NCBI GenBank assembly: GCA_026018925.1
Contig: JAKSZU010000002.1
Location: 12,459,662-12,523,661, forward strand
Length of the DNA stretch: 64,000 bases
Origin: Tupaia tana
Taxonomy: Eukaryota; Chordata; Mammalia; Scandentia; Tupaiidae
Reading direction: 5' to 3'
Shown piece by piece: positions 32,174 to 43,440 of the stretch. The notes beneath the pieces are model-generated. The model ran no database searches, was not told where the DNA came from, and saw only the letters and a program-made list of their open reading frames with translations. The position numbers were made by a program, and so were the translations under genes. How positions within the stretch are numbered: the first letter of the stretch is position 1; each line of letters starts with the position of its first letter.

Positions 32174-33958
32174 GTTATTCTACTCTTATTATAATTGCAT
32201 TAATGCAATTTTTATTTTTAAAATACTAGCGTTGAATGTCTAATGGGAAGAGTACAGGACTGAAGCCCACATTATGGGTTTTGGCACTGCCCTGCCCCCT
32301 AAAGTCTTTCCTTCCTCAGCCATCATGGTGAATACTGGATATACAAGCATTCTGCTAAATCCTCTACATCGGTGTCTCATTTACTCTTACATGGTCATAT
32401 GTGACGTTGACCAAACCCCTCCTCCTTTCTAGAGTCTTTGTAAAATAAGGGTGCTGAGTGTTCTCTCAGGTGACCTCAGCAATCATGTTCTAAAGGAATG
32501 TCCCTAACAAACTGAAGAATTCAGAGATGGCGATCGGAAGAGTTTTAGTGACATTGTGAGACACTCTTCCTCTCCCGTCTGAGGGCCTGCGTCTTCACCA
32601 CGTCCCCATCACTGTGACTTCCCCTCCTGTCTCTTCAGAAGGGCAACGACCCACATTTAGCCCTGCTCTCTCCTCACTGGCTCTTCTCTAGACAGAATCT
32701 GGTTTTCTCTGTCAGGGTGGTAGTTGAACCTTCCTGTACCTTTAATTGTTTCTCATTTCAATTATTATTGCTACCTGTCTACAAACAGCTATTAGGTTAA
32801 CAGACCCAAGTCAAAGAAAGTATTCTACAGGTATCTGTCTTCTGCCACGTACAAGAGATAGAGCCATTGTCATCTCTTGTATTTTGTTGACACTGTAGTT
32901 TGATGAGATTTTAAAATTTTGACAGGGTTAATGATTCCAGAAAATTTAATATGATCCTATAACCATTTTAATAATCTTTGATAATCAGGAAACTATTGTA
33001 AAGTGTATCTGTGAGTAACAAAAAAATCCAACTACTTCAAAGCTGTCGCCGCAGACTAAATAATAATGTTCCCTATCCAGCATCCTTGCTGTACCTCAAA
33101 TGTCTTGTCAAGTGCGTTTAATATCCAGGATATTTAATTTACCACTGAGTTAACTCAAATATATTTGTATTAGTTTCCATGCAGTTACACAAGTCACAAA
33201 GACTAAAAATAATGGAAGTTTTGACCTGAAGGTGAATAATTACTTTTTTTTCCTTTTCATGTACTGTACTCACTAAAATATATTGATGAATTAATAAATG
33301 GCATAGCTTTTGTACTAAATTTTAACAAAATAGCTGTTTTATAGAAGCTTGAATTACAATGTGTACAGTATTGACATCATGATAGGAAAGTGAGGCATTT
33401 TAGTAATTAAGTTAAACAGTTATTTTGCCCCCACAACTCGATTTACCATCCAATTTCCCAACCCCAATTCAGAGTTATTGAACCTGAAACTTTCTGAGAA
33501 GAATGTATGTACTCAGCTTAATTCCCCCTTTAATATGCTGAAGGGGACAAAACCCTCTCCTCTTAGAGGAATCCCTACTGTACTCCCTACTCTGAGTTCT
33601 TCCCAACTCAACTACCAAAGTAAGCATTTAATACCGGGGCATTCTGCGAGGCTCTTTCTGTGTATTCCCTTAGGTGCTCACAAGCACTGTTTCTCGAGAC
33701 GAGACGTGACAGAAGCAGAAACTATCCTGCCCAGTAAAAGCCCAGAGTCTTATCTGCTCTCTGTGAGCATAAATGCCCTGTAGCAAATTTTAAAATAATG
33801 AAAATTATGATAAATAAAATAAAATAATTATTTTAAAAGTGCTGATTTTTAATATCTGTCAGGTAGTCTAATTAGCACCACTTGTATCTGGCTTCCTGTT
33901 ATTTTTGCATCTCAATGAAACCCCATAACTTGGAGTTCAAGTCCTCCAGAATTTAATT
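32174..33958. other. Unique sequence
   Basis: AT-rich with no repeat or gene recognised. Confidence 0.5.
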
Positions 33959-34178
33959 CTTTTTTTGTTTGTTTGTTTATTTTATTTTATTTCAAGTTCT
34001 TTTATACACTCAATCACATTATTTAGCTTGCAAAGTGAATATTCCAACATGTGTACATTTCTCACCAGTTCAGCTGATAATACTATAAAGTTATCTTCAA
34101 CAGATAATATCCCATTTCTTTGTCCCATTAGTGCTTTGCCTCTCTGTTTCTCTCCTTAATGTCCTTCCTCTGTGTCTG
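33959..34178 (-). mobile_element. 5'-truncated young L1, 3' UTR only
   Basis: T-rich start (poly(A) in antisense), then TACACTCAATCACATTATTT, AGCTTGCAAAGTGAATATTC and CAACAGATAATATCCCATTT, the same 3' UTR as the L1s at 5680, 12112 and 35196. About 215 bp long, a severe truncation. Confidence 0.88.
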
Positions 34179-35190
34179 TTGGAGAAGGCTCTTCAGATCT
34201 GGCAGCCAAGGGGCTTGGCTCATTCAGCCTGGATTAGGACCACAGTCTCATCCATGTTGAGCAGCACTGCAGGAACCCTCCCGCAGTAACTGGCCCTGTT
34301 GGCCTCCGGCAGGCCCTAGGGAAAGAGGAGAAGGGGCTGAGTCAAGCATCCTTATCATTCCTCCCAAACTTGCCAATCGTGAACTTGCTCAGTGGGGCGA
34401 GTAAGGGAGGAGAGAGGCCAAAGGTATCCTCACCTGGAGGCTTGCCTCTGGAAATGGGGAGCCAGAGGAGCAGGTGCAGCCCACTGAGCTGGGCTCACAG
34501 GGCGTCCGGATAAAGGCGGAGACCTCTGACTCTGTTCTGTCACTGTGAGCTTTGCCTACAACTTAGGACTTTTCTTAGGGGAAAGGAAGGTGATGGAATC
34601 CTCTTGGCTTCTAGTGAAAAAATTTTCGTCTACAACTGAACATCTTGACGTTTTAGGCTCTTATTTAATTCAGCTTCAAAAGATCAGACAAGTATCGATC
34701 CTTCATAGAACCCCCATATCAGCGTTAGCAAACATGTACGAGAATGCAGAGTTTAGCTGGTGGAATTGTTTAGTAGGTGAGGAGATGGAGAATGACAGAG
34801 GGAGGGCTGTGATACTGTACAGTCTTAGATATGGTGGGGAAGAAGCACGACCTGGCCTGGTGGTTCTCCAAGCCTGCATCAGGACCAGCCGGGAAGGTTT
34901 AAACACTGTGGGTCCCTAGGCTGTGTTTTGGAGGTTGTAATTCAGTGCTCTGTAATCTGTATTTTTGAAGTTTCTCTTTGTCATGCTAATGAAGTCAGTT
35001 TCCAAAATGACTAATCTAGTGTGTCTTTGATATTAAGTAAGAGAATTGCTTAAGTAAGATGTCAAAGCAAGCCCTCCGGTGTCATTAAAGCTGTCCTCCA
35101 CTGTTCTCATACTGAGAAGGGACATAAACCATTCCCTGGTTTTTCTTATTTTTTAATTTAAAAAGATGTTCCCTGTATGGGAATATCTGT
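34179..35190. other. Unique sequence
   Basis: No repeat recognised. A 124-codon frame at 34545-34919 has no recognisable domain and is not called as a gene. Confidence 0.5.
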
Positions 35191-35195
35191 CTTTC

Positions 35196-35800
35196 TTTTT
35201 TTTTCTTTTTTATTATTTTTTATACACATTCAATCACATTGTTTAGCTTACAAAGTGAACATTCCAATATGTGAACGTTTCTCCCCAGTCCAGTTGATCA
35301 AAATATCTTCAACAGATAACACCACACCTCCCCGTCCCATCAATGCTCTGCCTCTCTATCCCTCCTCCAAATGACCTTCCCTAGGCCCCACTCCTCCACA
35401 CACACTACATCTGGCATTTACACCCATCTCTTTTGTTTGTATATCTTTTAGTCAATCGGTTTCAGTCGTAGAGTGCAGATACTTGGTATATATTAAGTGG
35501 GGACATACAATGTCTCTCCTTCATAGCCTGGCTTGCTTCACTCAGCAGTAAATCTTCCATATTCTTCCACTTTCTGTCAAAAGCCAGGATTTTGTTGGTT
35601 TTTATGGCTGAATAGTATTCCATAGAATATATGTGCCACAGTTTTTCAATCTATTCATCCATACGGGGGCATTTGGGTTGGTTCCATATCTTAGCAATCG
35701 TGAATAGTGCCACAATAAACATTGATGTACAAGCACTTTTCCAATGAAGAATTCTTCTGTCCTTTGGGTAGATACCAAGGAGTGGGATTTTATGGATACT
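35196..35800 (-). mobile_element. 5'-truncated young L1 (ORF2 tail plus 3' UTR)
   Basis: Same order as the long L1: ACATTCAATCACATTGTTTA, the 3' UTR, TAAGTGGGGACATACAATGT, TTTATGGCTGAATAGTATTC, GTGAATAGTGCCACAATAAA. It ends near GGTAGATACCAAGGAGTGGG. About 605 bp. Confidence 0.92.
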
Positions 35801-35881
35801 ATTTTGTTATTATTGAGTTAAAATTTTGCTCTTTTCAGTAAGGCTAATCTTTTATTCCCCCTAGACATGCCATCATAGCTT

Positions 35882-35885
<4 letters not shown>

Positions 35886-35912
<27 letters not shown>

Positions 35913-36165
35913 GGAGAGGTTTTTGCTATAGGGCGCGTGCACTCTCCAGACAGACAGAGAGAGACAGAGAGACAGAAAGCGAGAAATCACCTCCCAGAGG
36001 GGATGGTCACGCCACAATCCCTTCTCCTCCATTCTCCTCTCAGGATCTTGGGCACGCACGCACATGCGCCCGGCGTGAGTTTAAGCCACCAGGTCCAGGA
36101 CGCGAACCGCGGTCGACTACATGGGAGTCCAGCAACATAGGCATTATGCTAACTGCTGGTCCCCT
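35886..36165 (-). repeat. Young full-length tRNA-derived SINE
   Basis: Antisense with about 30 T, TATAGGGCGCGTGCACTCTC, GAAATCACCTCCCAGAGGGG, the CpG-rich body and the complete head ending CTGCTGGTCCC. TSD ATAGCTTTCTT at 35875-35885 and 36166-36176. Confidence 0.95.
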
Positions 36166-36257
36166 ATAGCTTTCTTCTTGATAAGAGTCATAGTTAGGAT
36201 TATTTCTTTTCTGATTTTCAGGAAGTATTTGTACTATTTCCTGGTTTTGGTTTTGGG

Positions 36258-36259
<2 letters not shown>

Positions 36260-36291
<32 letters not shown>
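36260..36291. repeat. (TG)n microsatellite
   Basis: About 15 TG units. Confidence 0.95.
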
Positions 36292-36296
<5 letters not shown>

Positions 36297-36301
36297 TTCC
36301 A

Positions 36302-36545
36302 TTAAACATAATTTTTAGGGAACATTCCATATACATTAGATGTCCTTGTTTATTCAAAGGCTGAATGGATTTCTTCGTATGGCTGTACGTATGACCAATT
36401 ATTTTTTGATGAACATTTAGGTTATTTCAAGGAGTTCAGTATTAAAAACAATATTATACCTTGTATTGTGCATATGTTTCTACATACTTTGTACACAATA
36501 CATACCTCGTATTGTGTATGTGTATTTCCTGTGTGAATATATCTG
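36302..36545. repeat. Probable old L1 fragment
   Basis: TTTTTGATGAACATTTAGGT then TATTTCAAGGAGTTCAG is the usual layout of the antisense ORF2 tail of old L1s. The edges are not clear. Confidence 0.45.
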
Positions 36546-36557
36546 AACAATATAGTC

Positions 36558-36796
36558 TTTTTTTTTTCTTAAGAGAGATTTTTGCTATAGGGGGCGTACA
36601 GTCACCAGAGAGACATAAAGCAAGAAACCGCCCCCCCCCCCCCCAGGGATGGTGACATTACAACCCCTCCTGCTCCATTCTCCTCACACATACCCGGTGC
36701 AAGTTTTAAGCCTCAGGGTCTGGGACTCGAACCATGGTCCACGGTCGACCACATAGGAGTCCAGTGACATACCCATTACACCATCTCCTGGTCCCT
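36558..36796 (-). repeat. tRNA-derived SINE, antisense, with C14 run
   Basis: TTTTTGCTATAGGGGGCGTA, a C14 homopolymer where other copies have CCCCCCAGGGGGG, a shortened body, and a head ending CTCCTGGTCCC. TSD TGAACAATATAGTC (36544-36557) against TGAACAATATATTC (36797-36810, one mismatch). Confidence 0.92.
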
Positions 36797-36808
36797 TGAA
36801 CAATATAT

Positions 36809-36810
<2 letters not shown>

Positions 36811-36855
<45 letters not shown>

Positions 36856-38330
36856 AGGACATGTAGAACATTACTTTATTCAAATGTGCTCTTGTTGCCT
36901 GACCTATGAATATTTAAAAGATACTTTGTTTTATAAAAACTTACATCTGTAACTCATGGATTAACCATAAGAGGACTGAACCTCAAATACATATAGGCTT
37001 AGGGGCCCAAGAACCCCTAAAACTATATCCAGAGTCTAACATGTATATTGGAGTGTGCATTTTTCTTAAGATTAGACTACGCATGTTTCAGTCTGATAGG
37101 TACCTACCTTGACTCCTCCAGTCTTCCAGAAAGGTCTAAAAGACCATTTGGCAAGGTTCACATATTCTTAATTTTGAGTTTTGTTTTTAGGTGTCTTCTA
37201 AAACCATGGTGAATGTGAGCCTGTTCCATGGCCCTGTGGACTAACAGCTTGTGCTACTCAGCACCCAGTAGCAGGACTCACAGCCTCAAATTCTTCCTTT
37301 AGAATTTAGCAAGGGACTATAATTGTAGGCAGGTGTTTGGTTAAGTTATGAGGGTCATATCTTCTCAAAAGGTTTGCATGGAATTTTAAGTGTCTTGATC
37401 TTTAGAGTGCCACAGACTGGTTGTGTACCGCCAGAGAGTGGTTGGCCTGAAAGGTCAAATACAGCTCGCTAGAGCAGGGCACTGCGAGGGGCAGTAAGCA
37501 TCTACCTTCTGGCCTTGGGAGTGGGCCTAAGAACCTCTGCAGCCTGGACTCCAATGGGAGCGGCTGGCTGGCTGCTGGGGCCCTTCGCAGCAGGACAGCC
37601 AGGTCTTGGCAGGTGGGCAACTATATAGAGGCCCATCCTGCTAGGCAGGGTGCCACAGGGGAGAAGGCAGCTACAGGGATCGGGGAAATGGGTCCTCTTT
37701 GCCAACATGACTCTAGGTTTAAAGTCCTGTAGGGGCCATGGATCTCGGCCGTGGCTGCATGTGGACACCGCAGGGGAAGTTTCAGGGCTCTGATGCCGGC
37801 TTCTATGCCCGCCCCTGTGCAGCAGCCCAGTCTACTGTGACGCAGCAAGTGATCTGAGTCACGTGTTCGCAACACAGCCTTTGCAGCTATTCTTTGGTTT
37901 CTGCCCATTTCTTCCTCTCCTGTTCTCTCTGACTCCACAGAAATTAGCGAAGCGGCCAATACAGACCACCACAGTGGTGAATGGCTGCCCGACAAAGACC
38001 CCAGTCCACACTCAGCAGGTGATTGGCTCCTACTTCCCACTCCCAGGGATTCAGGTGTAAGGGCTGGCACTCAGCCTGGGTGGCATTTTTCACACATGCA
38101 GCCAGGGCTGAGGACAACTGCAGTAGGACCGTGGCCAGGCGAGGACCACCAGGCCCAATGTCCAGAGCAGACAAGAACTGGTCAGGGGCCAAGACCCCAC
38201 GCAGCAGGGCATGGTAGTCTCCAGCCTCAACTGTGAACCCCGAGTCACAGGCAAAGTGATGGAGAGAGACTCGGTGACTCCGCAGGGTTGGCAAAGGTGG
38301 CCTTGAGTCTCACTAGAGACCTCAGGGAAG
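36811..38330 (-). pseudogene. Candidate processed pseudogene (retrocopy), source gene not recognised
   Basis: Minus-strand retrocopy. A pure 42-nt poly(T) (36811-36852) is followed 22 bp inward by TTTATT (36875-36880), i.e. an AATAAA signal and poly(A) tail on the minus strand. Further in lies about 550 bp of UTR-like sequence, then a GC-rich stretch (37400-38320) with several overlapping frames. One at 38294-37944 reads LHHFACDSGFTVEAGDYHAL and later GVLAPDQFLSALDIGPGGPR; others at 38070-37621 and 37620-37402 look coding-like but are out of register, as expected after frameshifts. I do not recognise the parent protein. The 5' boundary is unclear (38300-38600) and no matching 5' TSD was found. 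The alternative, the last exon of a host gene, is unlikely because a genomic poly(A) follows the signal. Confidence 0.6.
36875..36880 (-). promoter_or_regulatory. Polyadenylation signal of the retrocopy
   Basis: AATAAA on the minus strand, 22 nt upstream of the 42-nt poly(A). Confidence 0.75.
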
Positions 38331-38599
38331 CAGAATTGCTTCTAGGACACATCAGCCTGGCTTCTACTGGGATTCAGTTCTGACCAAGTGTCACGAGGAC
38401 ATGAGTACAGCTCACCCACAGGTGGACAGCATCAGTAATTCCAGCAGGAGGACTCAGGCAGTCAGGGCCTGACTTGCTTTCCAAATAACCAAACATGTCC
38501 TATATATGCACCCAGCGTGGGCTAGCGACTCGCACCTGGGGGCTTTCACCACACCTGCCTGCCGGTTCAACTCCTCTCGTTGGCTCCATTTTTTTAGCT

Positions 38600-39086
38600 A
38601 GATTTAAATGCTAGGGATTTTAGAAAATATTATTGTCCCTATTTTTATGTGACTGTATTCGTATATCTAACTTTATAATTGTATAAATTTAGAAAGTCTG
38701 AGTAGTTCAAAATACTTTTTAATAACATATTAAATATTCAAATTTACATCAGAGTTTATACCAAAATAGATTTAGACCTTCAGCCTGACTTCCATTTGGT
38801 GTGAGTAATAACTTTTATTGTAAAATATAGAAGTTAATAAATAATTGAGAGGATAAATTCGCAAAGGGAAAAAGAACTTATATATCTGGATTATTATTTT
38901 AAACCTATGAATACTGTATTTTAGAGATAAATAGATACTATGATTTACTTTCTTCGTTTTCATGAATCAAAGAATAGCCTTTCTTGAATAAGAAGAAAAA
39001 TCGCTTAAATAGATTCATGTCAGATTTTCTTTTCTCATTTTTCTCTTCTCATGCATAATTATAAATTTCTATAAAGTTCCACATCT
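38600..39086. other. Unique AT-rich sequence
   Basis: Nothing recognised. Confidence 0.5.
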
Positions 39087-39099
39087 AAAAGAAATCTTT

Positions 39100-39366
39100 G
39101 GGGACCAGCAGATGGCGTAATGGTTATTTGCTGGACTCCCACATAGTCAATTGCAGTTCAAGTCCCGGATCCAGTGGCTTAAAACTCACTCTGTGTGTGC
39201 AAATGTGCATGTGTGCCAAAATCCTGAGGGGAGATTGGAGGAAAAGGAATTGCCATGTAGCCATCCCCCTGGGAGGTGATTTCTTCCTTTCTGTCTCTCT
39301 GGCGACTGTATGTGCCCTATGGCAAAAATCTCTCTTAAAAAAAAAAATTAAAAAAATTTTAAAAAA
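39100..39366 (+). repeat. tRNA-derived SINE, full-length
   Basis: GGGACCAGCAGATGGCGTAA head, GCAGTTCAAGTCCCGGATCC B box, body and GTGCCCTATGGCAAAAATCT followed by an A-rich tail. Flanks GAAATCTTTGG and AGACCTTTGG look like a decayed TSD. Confidence 0.92.
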
Positions 39367-39955
39367 GACCTTTGGCTTTAAAAGAAAAATATGCAATATT
39401 TATGTTTGCAAATGCTAGGGCAATATTGGGACGAGGTCACTGGGCAGTAAAAGTCCATTCACAAGCAACAAAATAGTCTGTACTCTATTCCCAATTGCTT
39501 TGCAATCACCTTAGTCCACCTCAGACATCTCCAAATATCTGTGTCACATTTGTTCATGACACTGTTGTCATCTTCATCCACCCAATAAGAAAATATCCTC
39601 TGAATTGGTCCCTGATATACCCACCCCTACCCACAACCTCTCTACTAAACTGGGTCTCCAGTTCACATTGCCAAGGTGTGGATTTTATCCTGGTCTGGAC
39701 AAGGCTCTGCCTCAGCTTCCTGGCCAGCCTCCATGTTCAATGCATACTCTTCAGACTCCGGGAGTGACTGCAGGGAGGCCTGGGGCTCTGTCCTCACTCG
39801 TGTCAGGAAGTCGCAGAGACGAGGAGAGCCGCCGAGCTGGGTGGCAAAACCAACAGGTGGCAAACATCACACCACTCCAACTTGTTCTCCCTCTCACCCA
39901 CTGGTCTGTTTAGACCCTGGGTTCAAGCGAGCACCCTATTGCACTTGAGGTTGAA
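39367..39955. other. Unique sequence
   Basis: No repeat or gene recognised. Confidence 0.5.
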
Positions 39956-39959
39956 AACA

Positions 39960-40150
39960 CGGTAGGGCCAAGTGGCTGTACAGAAGTGGTGCAACAGGAC
40001 CCGCATGGGTAAGGTCCTGAGTTCACATCCTGGAGCCTCCCAGAGCACGTGCACGTGCCCGTGATCACGGCCATCGAAGGGGTGGGTCACAGCGTGAGGA
40101 CATTGTCAGGGTGCCTCTCGCCATATCTCTCTCTACACTAAATAATTCAA
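39960..40150 (+). repeat. Ancient tRNA-derived SINE
   Basis: GGGCCAAGTGGCTGTACAGA head, GAGTTCACATCCTGGAGCC B box, GCACGTGCCCGTGATCACGG body, TATCTCTCTCTACACTAAAT tail. Confidence 0.6.
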
Positions 40151-40189
40151 GTTTAGAGCAGGGTGAGCCAGAAAGTCCCATAGCTTAGA

Positions 40190-40280
40190 GGCAGAAGCCG
40201 GGCTAAAGCCCAGTTACTGTGCCAGCTGAGTGACCTCGGTCAAGTCCCTGAGCCAGTCTGAGCTCTCAATAGTGACTGTT
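40190..40280 (-). repeat. MIR SINE fragment
   Basis: Reverse MIR: GGCTAAAGCCCAGTTACTGT, GCTGAGTGACCTCGGTCAAG, TCCCTGAGCCAGTCTGAGC. Confidence 0.7.
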
Positions 40281-41600
40281 TTTGCTGTAGCTTTCCTGTG
40301 GTGGCTGGCATGTCGTGTGTGCTCAGGGTGTGTCTCTGTGTCCCTGACCTGTGAGATGCTGGACAGGGGTTTGTGACTGTGGCTGTGAACAGAAGTGAGG
40401 CCAGAACTCTGTGCTGAGCCTCTCTGGTTGCCTGACTCCTACGTGAGAGTCTTTGCCGGTTAAAAAGTAATGAGACCTACCTTTTATCCCCAAGGGATGG
40501 CGCCGGCCTGGGAGACCTGGGGTGGCAATGCTGTCTGTTGCAGATGAAACACAGAGAGGCGTTAAAACAGTCTGGGGGGAAGAACCCTGAAGAGAGATTA
40601 TGACTTTGGAGGCACACGCCGAGGGCGTGTAGGCACAGGGACAGCACAGCAGAGGCAGAACAGAGGATGTTCCCGCCACGGTATTCATGGTCCCAAGTGC
40701 AGGCAGGGGCAGGTTCAGGGTTGCTGAGCAGGGAGGGATGAAATGGCCGTGAGGACGCCATCGGAGAGAGGCTTAACTGGAATCCCACAAGTCACACTGA
40801 AAGTCAGCCAGGGCCTCCGAAGGGGGCAACTTCATGAGCACGTGTGTTGGTGCCTGGAGGCACGGGGTTCTGGGAACGCACTAAAGTGGATGAAGCCCCA
40901 ACCCCCAAGGAGACCTCTCCTGGAGAAAAACAAACAGGAGTACCAGAAACCTGCCCCCTCACAATGAACCAGGGAGCAGGAAGTACTTGGGCAGCCCAGA
41001 GGAGGGCAGGTGGTCCGGGCGGTGAGCAAGGAGAAAGCTCAGAGTTCCAGCCCCCGAGATGTGCCCAGTGCAGCTTCTTCGGGGTGATGACTGGAGGGAG
41101 CGAGCCCCTCGGGAGTGGGTACCGGGAAGGCCAGCTCACTCACCAGCCCCCTGCCATGTCCAGGCCAGAGGTCAGGGAGTTCACTCAGGACAGTGCAGGT
41201 GAGAACAGGGGAGGGAGACAGAAAAGAGGGTCGTCTTGAGCCAATAGCACCTCTAGCTCCTTTACAAACCCCCTTAAGATCAGAGTGTATTAAAAACAAC
41301 TTCGTTACTCAAATAGAATATAGTTTGTGTGATTTGAAATTTGCCCTGGCTTTGCCAGTGAGCTTCCTTGATCCCACCCAAATACAAATTTAATGTGAGG
41401 CAGATGCTCATTGGAGTAACACAGAAGCTCGAGCTCCCTGGCCACCTCGGGGCAGACGGGTTTGGGGCAGCCCGGCCCCTCGCCCAGCACTTGTGAGAGG
41501 TTTCTGGGCTCCTTCCCTCTGCATCTGCCAGGGCCACACTGGAGCTGTCTTCTCGCCCTGCTCTCCTCTGACTGCTTTGTTTGTTCCATTTGCCCCGCAC
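40281..41600. other. Unique GC-richer sequence
   Basis: Purine-rich on the plus strand, with overlapping open frames on both strands (40323-41600) but no recognisable domain, splice pattern or codon signature. Not called as a gene. Confidence 0.5.
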
Positions 41601-41609
41601 CGCGACGAC

Positions 41610-43440
41610 AACAAATGCAGATTAGAATCAGCCCTTTATTGCAATGCAGTGAAAGAATTATTTTGTTAATTGGTATATTGATATCCCAAGAACTGCACGG
41701 CGTGCCAAGTTATTAAGAATAAGTAGACGAGGGGCAAATTAAACTTTGAATCACCTGTTCCTTTGGGCAAAATGCATAAACGAAATTGACTGCAACCAAA
41801 TGTCATATTATTTACATGGCGTGCACAATTTATTTTCTAAAAATGTGCGCAACAAAATCTTTGAATTTGCTCTTAAGCATATAATGGATCCACTTAATAG
41901 TGAAGCTCTCTTACGTGCCCTTCTCTATAATTAAATCATATGGAAAAATGTCACAAAGCAAAATAAAATGTATTTATTTCAGCCATATCTTCCCACAGCA
42001 TGACATGAAGTCTGAAAAAAGAATCACTAAGCATTTTTATGCCATCTGTGCTGGGAGGGGATACGTTTACCAAGCATGTCACTGTAAAATATTCCATTTG
42101 GAACTAAGCATAGTCCCCTTATTACTATATAGTGTCTGGCTGAATGAGTACAAAATCGGACACAATTCCATATTTACACAATAGTCTTTTATTATTTGTT
42201 ATTTTGTAGCAACACCAGTCTATTATGTCTGTTACTGCATGTTAAGAAATCCAAAAGAGGGGAATTATAAAAAACTATGTTTAGGTTAAAATCTCCATGC
42301 TTTTTCATCCACATAAAGTTCTGGTAATATTTTTCGAGAATTGAAATAGTAGCTCCTCACAAGCAGAACTGATATCACTGTGACAACTTGGATAATGATG
42401 CCAGTTGGGTCTGATAATCCCGCATTACAGAAGGAGAACTTAAATGTTTACATAGTCAAAAAAGCTATTCTTTCAGTTAGCTTAGAAAGCATCAGGTTAT
42501 ATCCATTAAAATTTCTACCTTTCTAGAAGAATAAGCCTAAAGCTTATACTTTGCCATTATTATGACTCAATTTTATGAATACTTACAGAAATGGTTACTT
42601 TCTCTATTAAGTGAGGCCTTTCTATAGTTTGTGTCTGATTTTCTCAGAGGATCATTTGATGGATTCAAAGATGCCCCATAGGCTCCCAGTTTAACACTGA
42701 TTGATTAAATAACCATGGTCTTTAGCATCCTTCCAAAGTTTTTTCCAGGCTGATACACATCGCAGCATCATTTTGAGATGTATATGAATAATAAAATGTA
42801 ATGTAGTTCATACGTGAAAGTTCTTTATAAACATGTTGAGCTTTTTCTAGTTGTGAATTTTCACAAGTCAATAATATCCATATTAAATTTTTCAAACCTA
42901 GCCAAATTAAGGAAATATGACTTACTTAAGAATAATTTAACATAAAATTGTCCTATTGGATCATGATTATACAGAAAAGCTACAAGTTTTCTAAAAATAA
43001 AAACCTTTCTAAATTAGTTTGTCATGAAATCAATATCTAGATTCACTTAATAAGTTACCTTGGAACTACTCAAAACTCTGAAAAGATTAAAGTTCCATAG
43101 GGTTTTTCAAGTCCCACTTAACCAACCCCCTCATCCCCCTGAAGCCATGTTTAACAATGATGCGTGTTAAAGTGATGTGTAAACTATTAAGTGAAGACAG
43201 AAAATCCGATTGTTGTCACTAATAATATTAGTGTCATTAAAATCATGGCAGTTCAGCTTCCCAATATTGACCCCGTAAGTTTCCAACTGAACATAGGATT
43301 TTTACCTGTGGCGTTCATTTTGCCGGTTGATTATATTTGATTTAGCATTCTTTTCTGCACACTGCCCTTGAACTTGACCTGAAATGCTCAATGTTTAGAG
43401 CTCGTCCCTTTGTGTGACTACAGGCTGAGGTCCCCATCAG
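41610..43440. other. Repeat-free AT-rich stretch, candidate conserved non-coding element(s)
   Basis: About 1.8 kb with no SINE, LINE, LTR or DNA transposon I can recognise, in a window otherwise dense in them. The first 600 bp has many TAAT/ATTA and AATTAAA cores (GTTAATTGGTATATTGATAT, GCAAATTAAACTTTGAATCA, CTATAATTAAATCATATGG), a CTTTGAA Tcf-like site and GGCGTGC pairs. Such texture is typical of developmental enhancers. Conservation cannot be judged from one sequence. Confidence 0.35.

Noticed and set aside
34545-34919. 124-codon plus-strand frame
   Set aside because: No recognisable family and no processed-copy marks such as poly(A) or TSD.
3610-36291. CRISPR-like regular repeats
   Set aside because: The short repeats are microsatellites (CA, TA, TG, CT) without spacers, and the DNA is mammalian.
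40323-41614. Dense open frames of 65-131 codons on both strands
   Set aside because: Same reason: low stop frequency from composition, with no recognisable protein family.
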